Notes: a model not told the origin generated them from the letters alone. A stretch of 64,000 nucleotides of DNA from Chitinophaga pinensis (GCA_945897725.1 CAMDFR010000008.1:46055-110054), one strand, 5' to 3'. Counted from the first letter of the stretch, positions 26,070 to 34,542 are shown. Numbers and translations are program-made.

Positions 26070-27407
26070 TCAGCAGGCTTGTTCTTCTTCTTTAAATTGA
26101 ATGCCAAGCTTCGATAACTCCTGCAGAATGGGTTGATAAATCGATTCAATCACGGGAATATGCACACCTTTGGTAAGGATTGTTCCGTTTAAGATCAGAC
26201 GAGCCGCAATGGCGATGGGTAATCCAACCGTTTTTGCCATCGCTGTATGCACTTGATTTTCGCCTAATACTACCAATGATGAGCTAAGTTGATGGGTGGT
26301 TTCATGTAACTGATAGGTAAACTTATGCAACATCACTAACATATCCTTGTCGCTTGGTGCCAACTTTAATTTCTGTTCAAGGATGACTTGTAAAATTTTA
26401 GCTGGACTCGCGGCCTTTTGATGGGTGAAAGCATTGTCGCTAAATAACTCCAACCAATCCATCATTTGATAAATCTCTGAATCAGCTGCATAGCCTGTCA
26501 GCTTGCTAAAATTTTGCTCAATTGATAAGGCATTGCTTTCAAGAAAAAGATTCAGGAAAGCTCTATTGGATAATTTTTCTGATGATTCGATTATATAAGA
26601 GTCGTCGGTCATTCCTAAAGAAACAAAAACTTGCCAAGCCTTGCAAAAAGGAGCTTTCCTAAAGGTTCCTCTATACATGGTTTCAATGCCTTCTAATCCG
26701 TAGGCCTCAATATATTTCAAAGAATCTCTATTGGCATAGCCTTCAAATGTTCCGTAGTGATCGATAGTAAACAAGGTAGTACGTTCAAAAAGCTGATGAT
26801 ATGGGATGTATTTATAGGTGCCATGCTGAAGGAATTTTGCGGTACCCTGACCAGCCAAGATAACGTTTCTCGGATTCCAAGTAAACTTATAATGCCAAGG
26901 ATTATCGTCGCTTTCTGGAGCGATTAAGCCGCCACAATAAGATTCGAATGCGCTTATCTTACCGCCTAGTGATTGAATGCGGTGAATGATTTGCATGGCG
27001 CTCATATGGTCGATGCCCGGATCTACCCCCATCTCATTGAGAAAAAGCAGTCCTTTCGCCTCCACTTCTTTCGACATCGCCTTTAACTCATCTGAAACAT
27101 AAGATGGTGTGATCAAGTTTTTTCCATTCCTAAGGCAAGATGTGGCAACAATTGGGTGCATACTCGCAGGTACCATTGATATCACCAAATCGCATGCTGC
27201 GATCAATATCTCTAAACGTTCGGGCTCATCTGAAATGCTGATATCACTTAGGATACATGTTTCAAAAGCTTGTTTCAAATGACTCGTCGACAAGTCGGCA
27301 ATATGGACTTCCCAATTTTCTGTTACCGCATGATCACGCAGATAATCCAACAAATAAATAGCGCTTTTACCGGCGCCTAAAACCAAGATCTTTTTTTGAT
27401 TTTCCAT
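26070..27407 (-). CDS. Saccharopine dehydrogenase-like oxidoreductase
   Basis: A 445-aa protein with a Rossmann motif at the start (VLGAGKSAIYLLDYL) and the saccharopine dehydrogenase NADP-binding and C-terminal domains (NEMGVDPGIDHMSAM, GGLIAPESDDNPWHYKFTW). The family takes part in lysine breakdown or synthesis through saccharopine. In Bacteroidota the glutamate-forming type is usual; an exact reaction cannot be read off. It is monocistronic, and the neighbouring cdd is divergent. A TAnnTTTG box ends 4 bp before the ATG, suggesting a leaderless or nearly leaderless mRNA. Confidence 0.9.
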   Translation of the reverse strand: MENQKKILVLGAGKSAIYLLDYLRDHAVTENWEVHIADLSTSHLKQAFETCILSDISISDEPERLEILIAACDLVISMVPASMHPIVATSCLRNGKNLITPSYVSDELKAMSKEVEAKGLLFLNEMGVDPGIDHMSAMQIIHRIQSLGGKISAFESYCGGLIAPESDDNPWHYKFTWNPRNVILAGQGTAKFLQHGTYKYIPYHQLFERTTLFTIDHYGTFEGYANRDSLKYIEAYGLEGIETMYRGTFRKAPFCKAWQVFVSLGMTDDSYIIESSEKLSNRAFLNLFLESNALSIEQNFSKLTGYAADSEIYQMMDWLELFSDNAFTHQKAASPAKILQVILEQKLKLAPSDKDMLVMLHKFTYQLHETTHQLSSSLVVLGENQVHTAMAKTVGLPIAIAARLILNGTILTKGVHIPVIESIYQPILQELSKLGIQFKEEEQAC

Positions 27408-27411
27408 GGGA

Positions 27412-27419
27412 CAAATTTA
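27412..27419 (-). promoter_or_regulatory. -7 box 4 bp before the saccharopine dehydrogenase-like gene
   Basis: On the minus strand TAAATTTG matches TAnnTTTG and is followed by four bases and then the ATG at 27407. Confidence 0.4.
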
Positions 27420-27531
27420 TCATTAATCTAGCAGAAGCTTAAAAATTAAATCAATAGTTATTATTTCTCGATGTTTGATTCGTTATGCTGACGAATATCA
27501 CTTAGTTTTACAAAAAGAAGCATAAGGATAT

Positions 27532-28014
27532 ATGAAGAAAATTGACCATCATTTCACCATTGAAGAATATCAACTACAAGAGTTGAATCAAGAAGAACAG
27601 AGCTTAATTCAAAAGGCTAAAGACGCAACCGCACTCTCCCATTCTCCCTATTCTCGTTTTAGGGTTGGATGTGCTATTTTACTTGAAAATGGGGAGACTG
27701 TTCTCGGTGCCAACCAAGAGAATGCAGCCTATCCGGTGTGTCTTTGTGCAGAAGGCGTGGCATTGGCCAATGCAGCAGCCAATTTCAACAAAGTAAGCAT
27801 CGTGAGCATGGCCATTACCATTGCCACTGAACATGGTAAAATGCTTGATCCTGTAGCTCCTTGCGGGCTTTGTCGTCAAAGCATCTTAGAATATGAAAAT
27901 CGTCAAAACAAAAATATCAGTTTGTATTTGAAAGGCGAAGGAGAAAAAATATACAAAGTTCAATCTATTAAAGATTTGTTGCCATTGAATTTTAGTGACA
28001 AGGCATTGCTTTAA
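27532..28014 (+). CDS. cdd: Cytidine deaminase
   Basis: A 160-aa zinc enzyme converting cytidine and deoxycytidine to uridine forms in pyrimidine salvage. Zinc and catalytic residues are Cys72-Ala-Glu74 (LCAEGVALANAA) and Cys111/Cys114 in PCGLCRQ. SPYSRFRVGCAI is the family's N-terminal motif. Length fits the homotetrameric class. The plus strand carries a methyltransferase gene 142 bp on. No promoter was clear. Confidence 0.95.
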   Translation: MKKIDHHFTIEEYQLQELNQEEQSLIQKAKDATALSHSPYSRFRVGCAILLENGETVLGANQENAAYPVCLCAEGVALANAAANFNKVSIVSMAITIATEHGKMLDPVAPCGLCRQSILEYENRQNKNISLYLKGEGEKIYKVQSIKDLLPLNFSDKALL

Positions 28015-28156
28015 TCTTAAAAAAATAAACTTTATCATTGAAACATCAGAACAGAAAGTAGAAGAAAAAGGCATTGCATTTTTTAAAGGACTAACTCATG
28101 AATATTAATTCCTCCCTATTCAATTTATCATAAAATTAAGAGGTAAGCCAAGTGCC

Positions 28157-28963
28157 ATGATTATAAAACCATTGTCGAATATACGCTTTCAGGCCAAAGC
28201 ATTGCTTAGACATCTTTTTTCGTCTCAAACAAAGTATTATATGCATTCGCCTTTTGTGTATGACTTAATGGCACATGTACTAGAACAGAAAAAAGAAAGC
28301 GATGATTTAAAAACAATCCTTCATTTTAGAAAAAAACGTAGCCTTGAAAAGGATAAAAAAATTGTTTTTAAAGGCATAGGTGCTATACAAACGGACAGTA
28401 TAAAATCACTTTCAGAGATAGAAAAAAAACTTTCTGCACCTCATCAAATCGCTAAGCGCTATTATCATTGCATTCAAAAATATGGCTATCAGAACATCCT
28501 TGAAATAGGCACCTGCGTAGGCATAGGTACCATGTATTTAGCAAAAGCAAATCCAAATGGAAAGGTCTATACCTTAGAAGGCAACAAGGATTGTTATGAA
28601 TATGCAAAAAGATATTTTGAAGAAGTTGGTCTGCAAAACGTACACTTGATTGAAGGTCTATTTGAGCATACTTTAGTCAATACACTTGAAACAATGAAAA
28701 GCGTAGATTTGGTGATTATAGATGGGAACCACCAATACGAGAGCACGCTAGCATATTTTAGGCAAATTTTACCCTTTATACATGAAGATAGCTTAATCGT
28801 TCTTGATGATATTCATTGGTCAGAAGGAATGAATAAAGCATGGCTGGAAATCATTGCCATGAAGGAAGTAACCTTAAGTCTAGATTTTTATAGAAATGGC
28901 TTTGTTTTCTTTAAGAAAAATAGACTAGAAAAAGAAAATTTCAAGATTTGGGTAAGTGACTAG
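28157..28963 (+). CDS. Class I SAM-dependent methyltransferase
   Basis: A 268-aa protein. The SAM motif ILEIGTCVGIGTMYLAK (about 115-130) is followed by the acidic ribose-binding VYTLEGN and by VDLVIIDGNHQYESTLAYF and IVLDDIHWSEGM. This resembles the O-methyltransferase (type 3) and Bacteroidota FkbM-distinct families. The N-terminal 100 residues (MHSPFVYDLMAHVLEQKK) match an extension seen in Bacteroidota homologues. The substrate is unknown. A TAnnTTTG box just after its stop belongs to the next gene. Confidence 0.88.
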   Translation: MIIKPLSNIRFQAKALLRHLFSSQTKYYMHSPFVYDLMAHVLEQKKESDDLKTILHFRKKRSLEKDKKIVFKGIGAIQTDSIKSLSEIEKKLSAPHQIAKRYYHCIQKYGYQNILEIGTCVGIGTMYLAKANPNGKVYTLEGNKDCYEYAKRYFEEVGLQNVHLIEGLFEHTLVNTLETMKSVDLVIIDGNHQYESTLAYFRQILPFIHEDSLIVLDDIHWSEGMNKAWLEIIAMKEVTLSLDFYRNGFVFFKKNRLEKENFKIWVSD

Positions 28964-28993
28964 GGAAATGCTACAAACAAGATAAATACTACT

Positions 28994-29001
28994 TACCTTT
29001 G
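28994..29001 (+). promoter_or_regulatory. -7 box of the M16/OmpA fusion gene
   Basis: TACCTTTG matches TAnnTTTG and ends 15 bp before ATG 29017. The in-frame TTG 28999 lies inside the box and cannot be the start. Confidence 0.5.
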
Positions 29002-29016
29002 CATTTTAGTCACTAC

Positions 29017-30747
29017 ATGAAACAAATTCTTTATATCATTCTACTCTTTTGTACCCTTGAACAAGTGGTCGCAAAAAATATTGGTCAAAGTGCTTATGGC
29101 AACTTAAAAAACAAGGCGGAATTGGTTGTTATTAAAGATAACAATTCAGATTTTCGGCTCACAATGAATGTGAAGCTTGCGCCCTTTATCGAAACCGCTG
29201 ACAATGCTGGCATTAGTCGATTATTGATGTATACTATCTATGCTAATTTGGTAAGACTAGACAAGAGCTATGCAAATACAGAAGTCCTTTTTCAACCTGA
29301 TTACAGCACTTTTATCTTTCATCTAGAAAGCAAGAATTACGCAGTAGAAAGAATTCTAAGCAATATTTACAAAGCAGTGCTCATAGACTCTATAGTGCTT
29401 TCTCAAGCCAAGGAATTGACAATTAAAAGCTATCAACGCGCCGAACAAAAGTATTCTCCAGAAACATTTGAACTGGAAGATCAAATTCAAAGGTATATGT
29501 GGGGTGATGATCATTTTAGAAGATATCAAACGATAGAAGAAACCGCTATCAATAATCTAACAGGAAGGCAATTATTGGATGTTTACAGTAAGTGTTTTAA
29601 ACCTATCAATTCTCTCTTTGTGTTAAGAGGCAATGTGAGTCCATCCGATAAATTTGATGAGATTAACGAAACCACTCTATACGACGATAGAATAGAAAAC
29701 AATTATGTGCCGATTGGGAAAACCAATATTTATAAGAGTCTCATCAGTTCGTCACAGTTGATTCATCATGATGTTTCTCAAGAGAACGCTAATAAAGCCA
29801 TGCTTAGTTATCAAATCACTGGCAATTATCAAAATGCCAATGGATATTGCAAATTGATGATTTTAGCCAAACTGCTGAATAAGATAAGTGCCAAGGTTTT
29901 TCCAAATGCAAAGGATCTTGTATTCAATTTAAAAACCGAAAAGTACGCCGCAGAAATGAGCGCCTCTTATACGCCATTGAGCCTACAAAAAGCTGAATTC
30001 TATCAGATATTACAACAACTGAATACAAGCAAGCTAGATAGCATTCTTACTCCTAAAGAATACAGTGACTTGTTGCTAGAGATCGTTGCTAACAATGAAC
30101 TTGAACAATCTCAGGCCAATACTTTAGAGCAAAATATTATTTTCTGGTGGAATATCCAAAGTATCGAGGCTTATGTAGCATTTGAAAATACGATTAAATC
30201 CATTGCCGCTTCAGAGGTGATGAGTACCTATAACAAATACATCCGAAATTGTCCATTTGTGCTCATGATAAACAACAATAACTTAGTCAATCCAGGTGAT
30301 GAATTTTCTTTACAAACAGTGGATGATACCTCAGTGGAAAGCACCTTTTACTATGATTACAATATTTCTGATCTTACCAGAGAAAGCGAGAAAGAAAAGT
30401 TATGGAAAGTGCTACAATGGCTGTACATCAATCATAACCTTAGCATTCAAGTCAATGGACATGCCGATAGAAACGAATACCTCAAATCTGATGCTAGTGA
30501 ATTGAAAGAGTTTATCAATCAATATCCTCAATTTAAGGTGGTAAGTTCTAAAATTGGTAAAGGTACTTGGCAAAGACTTGACATGGTCCGTTCCATTAAA
30601 ATTGCAAAATTCTTAATCGATAATGGCATCGATTTTAACCGTGTCAAAGGTTCTGGCTTATTGCTTCAAAGCGAGGAAAGAGATAAGATGCAAGAGAACC
30701 AAAAAGTAGATTTCAGTTATTCTAGATTTAGAATAGACCAAGAATAA
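29017..30747 (+). CDS. Inactive M16-like peptidase domain fused to OmpA-like domain
   Basis: A 576-aa exported protein from ATG 29017; the signal peptide ends LEQVVAK. Residues about 20-420 follow M16 (insulinase/mitochondrial processing peptidase) spacing: GISRLLMYTIYANLV where active enzymes have HxxEH, then FIFHLESKNYAVERILSNIY, and NNLTGRQLLDVYSKCFKPIN. The zinc HxxEH motif is absent, so it should be a pseudo-protease. About 460-576 is OmpA-like: LSIQVNGHADRNEYL and LDMVRSIKIAKFLIDNGIDF, which fits peptidoglycan binding. It is inferred to be a wall-anchored scaffold. Both domain assignments are by pattern only. Confidence 0.8.
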   Translation: MKQILYIILLFCTLEQVVAKNIGQSAYGNLKNKAELVVIKDNNSDFRLTMNVKLAPFIETADNAGISRLLMYTIYANLVRLDKSYANTEVLFQPDYSTFIFHLESKNYAVERILSNIYKAVLIDSIVLSQAKELTIKSYQRAEQKYSPETFELEDQIQRYMWGDDHFRRYQTIEETAINNLTGRQLLDVYSKCFKPINSLFVLRGNVSPSDKFDEINETTLYDDRIENNYVPIGKTNIYKSLISSSQLIHHDVSQENANKAMLSYQITGNYQNANGYCKLMILAKLLNKISAKVFPNAKDLVFNLKTEKYAAEMSASYTPLSLQKAEFYQILQQLNTSKLDSILTPKEYSDLLLEIVANNELEQSQANTLEQNIIFWWNIQSIEAYVAFENTIKSIAASEVMSTYNKYIRNCPFVLMINNNNLVNPGDEFSLQTVDDTSVESTFYYDYNISDLTRESEKEKLWKVLQWLYINHNLSIQVNGHADRNEYLKSDASELKEFINQYPQFKVVSSKIGKGTWQRLDMVRSIKIAKFLIDNGIDFNRVKGSGLLLQSEERDKMQENQKVDFSYSRFRIDQE

Positions 30748-30749
30748 AT

Positions 30750-31259
30750 TTAAGCAAATAAGTTCTTTAACTCGCTAGCTTCTGAAGGCTTAAGCTTACC
30801 AGCCAACACCAATCTCATTTGTCGACGTCGCATAGCGCCATCATACTTTTCTTTTTCTTCTGCAGTTTCGGGTGTCAACTCATCCACTTTTTTTGGCTTG
30901 CTATTGGAGTCCAATGCCACGAATGTATAGTAGGCTTCATTGCATTTATATTTTGTTCTGGTGGGTAAGTTCTCGGCCCAAACATTAATATGTGTTTCTA
31001 TAGAAGTCTTAAAAACTCTCGTCACCACGGCTTCTATGGTCACCACATCACCCAATTTAATTGGATTATCGAAGCTCACCTGATCTACAGATACAGTCAC
31101 AACAATAGCTTCGGCATGTTTACCAGCAGCAATGGCAGAAGCAATATCCATCCAATGTAGTATTTTGCCACCTCGCAAATTATTCAAAGTATTGGTATCA
31201 TTGGGTAAAACGATTTCAGTCATGATTGTTTTAGACTGTTGTGCTGTTTTAATTTCCAT
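30750..31259 (-). CDS. Acyl-CoA thioesterase (hotdog fold)
   Basis: A 169-aa hotdog-fold thioester hydrolase. Typical motifs: TNTLNNLRGGKILHWMDIAS (core helix with GG and Asp) and VDQVSFDNPIKLGDVVTIEA. This is the YciA/BFIT-like acyl-CoA hydrolase group, which frees CoA from medium to long acyl-CoA. The C-terminal part (EEKEKYDGAMRRRQMRLVLAG) is charged. It is convergent with the M16/OmpA gene (2 bp between stops) and divergent from tRNA-Arg; the promoters of both nearly touch. Confidence 0.92.
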   Translation of the reverse strand: MEIKTAQQSKTIMTEIVLPNDTNTLNNLRGGKILHWMDIASAIAAGKHAEAIVVTVSVDQVSFDNPIKLGDVVTIEAVVTRVFKTSIETHINVWAENLPTRTKYKCNEAYYTFVALDSNSKPKKVDELTPETAEEKEKYDGAMRRRQMRLVLAGKLKPSEASELKNLFA

Positions 31260-31295
31260 CTATTTTATCTTGATTTTTATATGTTTTATGCAATG

Positions 31296-31303
31296 CAAAT
31301 GTA
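31296..31303 (-). promoter_or_regulatory. -7 box of the thioesterase gene
   Basis: On the minus strand TACATTTG matches TAnnTTTG, 36 bp before the thioesterase ATG. One base separates it from the plus-strand box at 31305-31312. Confidence 0.5.
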
Positions 31304-31304
31304 C

Positions 31305-31312
31305 TATTTTTG
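31305..31312 (+). promoter_or_regulatory. -7 box of tRNA-Arg(TCG)
   Basis: TATTTTTG matches TAnnTTTG, 28 bp before the tRNA 5' end. It abuts the opposite box. Confidence 0.45.
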
Positions 31313-31340
31313 CAGGCGTAATATTATATACAATATTCTC

Positions 31341-31417
31341 GGCCGTATAGTTCAACTGGATAGAATGTCAGATTTCGGCTCTGATGGTTGAGGGTTCGAA
31401 TCCTTCTACGGTCGCCA
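31341..31417 (+). tRNA. tRNA-Arg (anticodon TCG)
   Basis: A 77-nt cloverleaf with encoded CCA. Acceptor GGCCGTA/TACGGTC; anticodon stem TCAGA/TCTGA around the 7-nt loop TTTCGGC (anticodon TCG at 31375-31377, reading CGA); T-arm GAGGG/CCTTC around TTCGAAT. A strong terminator starts at the next base. Transfer RNA genes of this kind are common phage integration sites, and a phage-like muramidase gene lies about 215 bp on. Confidence 0.95.
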
Positions 31418-31455
31418 AAAAGCCACGTTCATCAGATGATACGTGGCTTTTCTTT
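31418..31455 (+). terminator. Terminator of tRNA-Arg(TCG)
   Basis: A perfect 11-bp stem AAAAGCCACGT/ACGTGGCTTTT with a 12-nt loop, immediately after the tRNA and followed by a U-rich tract. The tRNA is therefore a single-gene unit. Confidence 0.85.
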
Positions 31456-31511
31456 GAATTTTAATCCTCATTTTTGGCACCTCTTTTTGCGATCAACAGC
31501 CAGCAAAAAGA

Positions 31512-31557
31512 CCGGGCTTTGCGCGATACACGGTATCTTGCTCCAATCCCTGGCGCG
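31512..31557 (-). repeat. Dispersed structured repeat R2 (short form)
   Basis: On the minus strand: CAGGGATTGGAGC, then GATACCGTGTATC, then GCAAAGCCCGG. It lacks the T-run/A-run hairpin of the long form. The flanking TTTTTGCTGGCTG resembles the tail of R4. It lies between the tRNA terminator and the end of the muramidase gene. Confidence 0.55.
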
Positions 31558-31631
31558 ACTTTCGCATTCGTTGAATAGAATATTGCTGGCTCTATGTTTG
31601 CGAGAGGAATGAAGGGGAAAAACGAAAAAAA

Positions 31632-32192
31632 TCACTTGTGTTTAAGATAAGCAGCTGCTAGTTTCTCATCATATTTATTCTTCTTATAAGTCGGCCCATT
31701 ATATCTTTTAGCAAAATCTGCCCATCGTTTATCGCGTAACTCATCTCCTAGTGACGATTCAATCACATAGTTGACAAATGCCATCAAATGAGCTCTTTCT
31801 GAGCTGTACATAGCATTGATAAAATCTTGTAAACTATTGAATCCACAGAGTGCAAAATTGAATCCCATGATTTGAAATTTACCCCAAGATGCAGACATCA
31901 ATGCCGCCTCTCGATTCAGTTTTACAGCTTCTGCCAATCGCGCATGTTGTTTATTGGACGGGCCATATCCACCTGGCGTTGGATTCGATACATTGGGATT
32001 TGATTGATCAAATAAATGATTGGTCTTAGCAGAGAAAACATGGCGCTCAAAGAGAATCACTGGTTGATCTTTTTCGTCAAATCCACTTTGTTTAGATTCA
32101 ACTTCTGCCACCGCTTTAATGGCGGCCACACTACAGCCTATTTTAGTGGCTGCATCTTTAAAATCTTTTTCGTTTATTTTTTCTTTTGACAC
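31632..32192 (-). CDS. N-acetylmuramidase domain protein (DUF3380-like), no signal peptide
   Basis: A 186-aa single-domain protein matching the phage-type N-acetylmuramidase family: IKAVAEVESKQSGF (the E-x-E region around residues 30-32 is the likely catalytic acid), VILFERHVFS, GGYGPSNKQHARL, and SASWGKFQIMGFNF. It should cleave the glycan backbone of peptidoglycan. There is no signal peptide or membrane helix, so release to the wall needs a holin, cell lysis or another secretion route. It is second in a unit behind an unknown 213-aa gene (36 bp gap), with a divergent HTH gene beyond. Likely phage-derived. Confidence 0.88.
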   Translation of the reverse strand: MSKEKINEKDFKDAATKIGCSVAAIKAVAEVESKQSGFDEKDQPVILFERHVFSAKTNHLFDQSNPNVSNPTPGGYGPSNKQHARLAEAVKLNREAALMSASWGKFQIMGFNFALCGFNSLQDFINAMYSSERAHLMAFVNYVIESSLGDELRDKRWADFAKRYNGPTYKKNKYDEKLAAAYLKHK

Positions 32193-32228
32193 GATATTTT
32201 TTTTAAGGTGTGACTTGAAAACATTTTG

Positions 32229-32870
32229 TTAAATATCTCTTCCCATTACAAATTGAGCTGCAAAAGGACATTCGGGGTTTGAAAGTGAAATCTTGACTTT
32301 GTTGTTGGTCTCAAACTTTACTTTTGAATCCACTTTAAACAACTTCTCCAGCGCCAACTTAAACGCATTTTGATTGTTCACCTCTTTGGCGATTTGTATC
32401 TCTACACATTCTGCATAAAATAAGGCAAGCACTAGCTCTTTAGACCTGAGCTTCTTTCGATATTTTTCAATATCAGTATTCCGCAATGCCTCAACAGCTT
32501 TTGCTATATTGTTTTTGTATCCATTTAAAGAATTCTTAACTGTAACGCCTTTAATGACCATCTTTTCTACTTTCTGCACATGCAGCGATGACAATATTGA
32601 TACATCAAAACTTAGCAATTGAACATCTATTTCTTCATTCACATCTTGGGTGATATCAATGTCGGGAAAATTTGCATCCACCCTTTCAATGGTTTCCAAT
32701 TGTTTGGATAATGCTTCGTTACCACACAAGTAACCAATATTCTCATTTTCTGGTACTAATGTATCACTCATTCCTATTCGATCCCATATGTCGCCAACTG
32801 CATAATTAGCTGCAGAAGAAGGTAGTAACTCAGCTAGATATTGCCTTTTAAATTCCTTTCTAGAAATCAT
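32229..32870 (-). CDS. Unknown protein upstream of muramidase
   Basis: A 213-aa cytoplasmic-looking protein with no recognised family. The N-terminal half contains YAVGDIWDRIG and NIGYLCGNEALSKQLETI; a mid helix runs from about 110 to 175 (KAVEALRNTDIEKYRKKL); the last part is beta-rich, ending FAAQFVMGRDI. It has no signal peptide. It is 36 bp upstream of the muramidase gene on the same strand and must be co-transcribed. It could be a partner, a regulator, an immunity or a lysis protein; this cannot be decided from the sequence. Confidence 0.7.
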   Translation of the reverse strand: MISRKEFKRQYLAELLPSSAANYAVGDIWDRIGMSDTLVPENENIGYLCGNEALSKQLETIERVDANFPDIDITQDVNEEIDVQLLSFDVSILSSLHVQKVEKMVIKGVTVKNSLNGYKNNIAKAVEALRNTDIEKYRKKLRSKELVLALFYAECVEIQIAKEVNNQNAFKLALEKLFKVDSKVKFETNNKVKISLSNPECPFAAQFVMGRDI

Positions 32871-33107
32871 GAGTCATCATTTATAAAGTTAAAAATATTT
32901 TTTGATGAGCTAATATATATCGTTCTTTTACATTCTACAATGGAGAAATCATAAAAAAGGAAGTAAAAACATCCATTTACTTTGAACTTTTAGCAATTTC
33001 CTTTGCACCTTTTCAAAAAGATATACACTTGTGTCGATAAAATATAAAACAAATACAAATCACATCTCCTACTTTCGCCTCCATAATCATCACCAAATTT
33101 TATTGAC

Positions 33108-33452
33108 ATGCTACATCTTAATTTACAAAGAATATTCAAAGCAAGAAATATTGAACAACCTTATAAATTCTTAGTAAAAAATGGTTTTGTGCCTTTTACA
33201 GCTCATAAATATAAAAATGGTAAGGTAGAACAGATGCGATTGGACCATATCGAACAGCTTTGCACGGTGCTCAATTGCACGCCAAATGATATTTTCGAAT
33301 GGACACCCACCGATTTGTTTGACGATAGAAAAGATCATCCATTACAAAAAATTAGACGTAGAGAAAAGAAAGTGGAAATCAATAATCTACTTTCTAAAAT
33401 GTCTTTAGATAAATTGGAAGAAATTGAGAAATTTCTGAATGAAATGCCTTAA
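33108..33452 (+). CDS. XRE-like helix-turn-helix protein
   Basis: A 114-aa protein with a Cro/C1-type DNA-binding domain in its first 70 residues (FKARNIEQPYKFLVKNGF, MRLDHIEQLCTVLNCTPND), then a short charged coiled tail (KVEINNLLSKMSLDKLEEIE). The HTH_26 type fits best. It is divergent from the unknown/muramidase unit with a 237-bp gap, so it may control that unit. A box TACTTTCG (33070-33077) differs from TAnnTTTG by one base. Confidence 0.8.
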   Translation: MLHLNLQRIFKARNIEQPYKFLVKNGFVPFTAHKYKNGKVEQMRLDHIEQLCTVLNCTPNDIFEWTPTDLFDDRKDHPLQKIRRREKKVEINNLLSKMSLDKLEEIEKFLNEMP

Positions 33453-33485
33453 AGAATTTTACCGGCCAATGTCAAAACGCATTGC

Positions 33486-33977
33486 CTATGCCTTCTCGTA
33501 CTCTTGCAGTTCATCATGCACATAATGTAATTCAACACCTACTTTTCGAAACATCTCTTCGCTTTCGACGCCTGCGTGGTATCTTCGCTGACAGACCACT
33601 CTTCTGATGCCGCAATTAATAATGAGCATCGCACAAACCCTACAAGGTGTCATACGACAATACAAAGTAGCCCCTTCCAAAGCCACGCCATTCTTAGCAG
33701 CTTGACAAATGGCATTCTGCTCGGCATGCACCGTTCTTACACAATGTTCGGTTTCTTTATTGTCCTCATCTACATGAATCACCTTCTTCATCTGATGCCC
33801 CACTTCATCGCAATGCGGTAAGCCGACTGGGGAACCCACATAACCGGTCACCAATAATTGATTGTCTCTTGCAATCACGCAACCACTTCGCCCACGACCA
33901 CAAGTCGCACGCTTAGCAATAGCATCCATCACTTCAATAAAATACTCGTCCCACGTAGGTCTTTGATATGTTTCCAT
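33486..33977 (-). CDS. dCMP deaminase
   Basis: A 163-aa zinc-dependent deoxycytidylate deaminase making dUMP, the precursor for dTMP. Zinc motifs: TVHAE (His84, Glu86) and PCRVC (Cys112, Cys115). The N-terminus has the RATCGRGRSGCVI and GYVGSPVGLPHCDE features of the family, including additional zinc ligands. It starts 1 bp after the stop of the upstream kinase gene, so the two are coupled. Confidence 0.93.
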   Translation of the reverse strand: METYQRPTWDEYFIEVMDAIAKRATCGRGRSGCVIARDNQLLVTGYVGSPVGLPHCDEVGHQMKKVIHVDEDNKETEHCVRTVHAEQNAICQAAKNGVALEGATLYCRMTPCRVCAMLIINCGIRRVVCQRRYHAGVESEEMFRKVGVELHYVHDELQEYEKA

Positions 33978-33978
33978 C

Positions 33979-34542
33979 TTATTTTGCTTTTTCCATTTGT
34001 GCTAAAATCGTTTCTATTTGTGTATCTAAATCACGAAAAGTTCCATCATTGTTCAATACAAAATCGGCCTTTGAAATACAGACAGCTAAATTTTGTTTGT
34101 TCGGATCGGAAGAGTTCATTTCGCGCTTTTCGTTTTCTAAAAATGTCTCATAAGAAATTTGGTCTGTCTCGCTTTTTCTCATAATTACCCGCTCATATCG
34201 CAAGGCGGGGTCTGCATCTACAGCTAACAAAAAGAAATTTGCTTTTGCACGCAATGCATCAATTTCTCCTGGTGTTCTAATGCTTTCTATGATGGAATCG
34301 TGACCCTTTTCAACAGCTCTTTCCAGCAATTGCTCTACAATATAGCTCGGTGAATTGTTTGCCCGCATACCATTGGCCACTTCCACCATCGAGTCTCTAT
34401 TGACGGGCAATCCAAGCAAATGAATGGCTTCAGTCAAAAAATTGCGCACCGAAAAATGACTATAGCCATGATGTTTCACCAAATAGTCAACCACAGTACC
34501 CTTTCCGGCACCAATCGTTCCTGTTATTCCAATTATTATCAT
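33979..34542 (-). CDS. P-loop nucleotide kinase-like protein
   Basis: A 187-aa protein from ATG 34542; five more in-frame codons exist to 34557 but the P-loop starts directly after MIIIGITG. Walker A is GTIGAGKGT. Later parts are dephospho-CoA kinase/adenylate kinase-like (SIIESIRTPGEIDAL, FFLLAVDADPALRYERV). Because it is coupled to dCMP deaminase, it may phosphorylate a deoxynucleoside monophosphate; dephospho-CoA kinase is the alternative but fits the context less well. Confidence 0.8.
   Translation of the reverse strand: MIIIGITGTIGAGKGTVVDYLVKHHGYSHFSVRNFLTEAIHLLGLPVNRDSMVEVANGMRANNSPSYIVEQLLERAVEKGHDSIIESIRTPGEIDALRAKANFFLLAVDADPALRYERVIMRKSETDQISYETFLENEKREMNSSDPNKQNLAVCISKADFVLNNDGTFRDLDTQIETILAQMEKAK

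Noticed and set aside
31341..33480. Attachment-site duplication of the tRNA-Arg 3' end
   Set aside because: The tRNA 3' end (TTCTACGGTCGCCA) was not seen again nearby, and no integrase is present, so integration remains only a guess.
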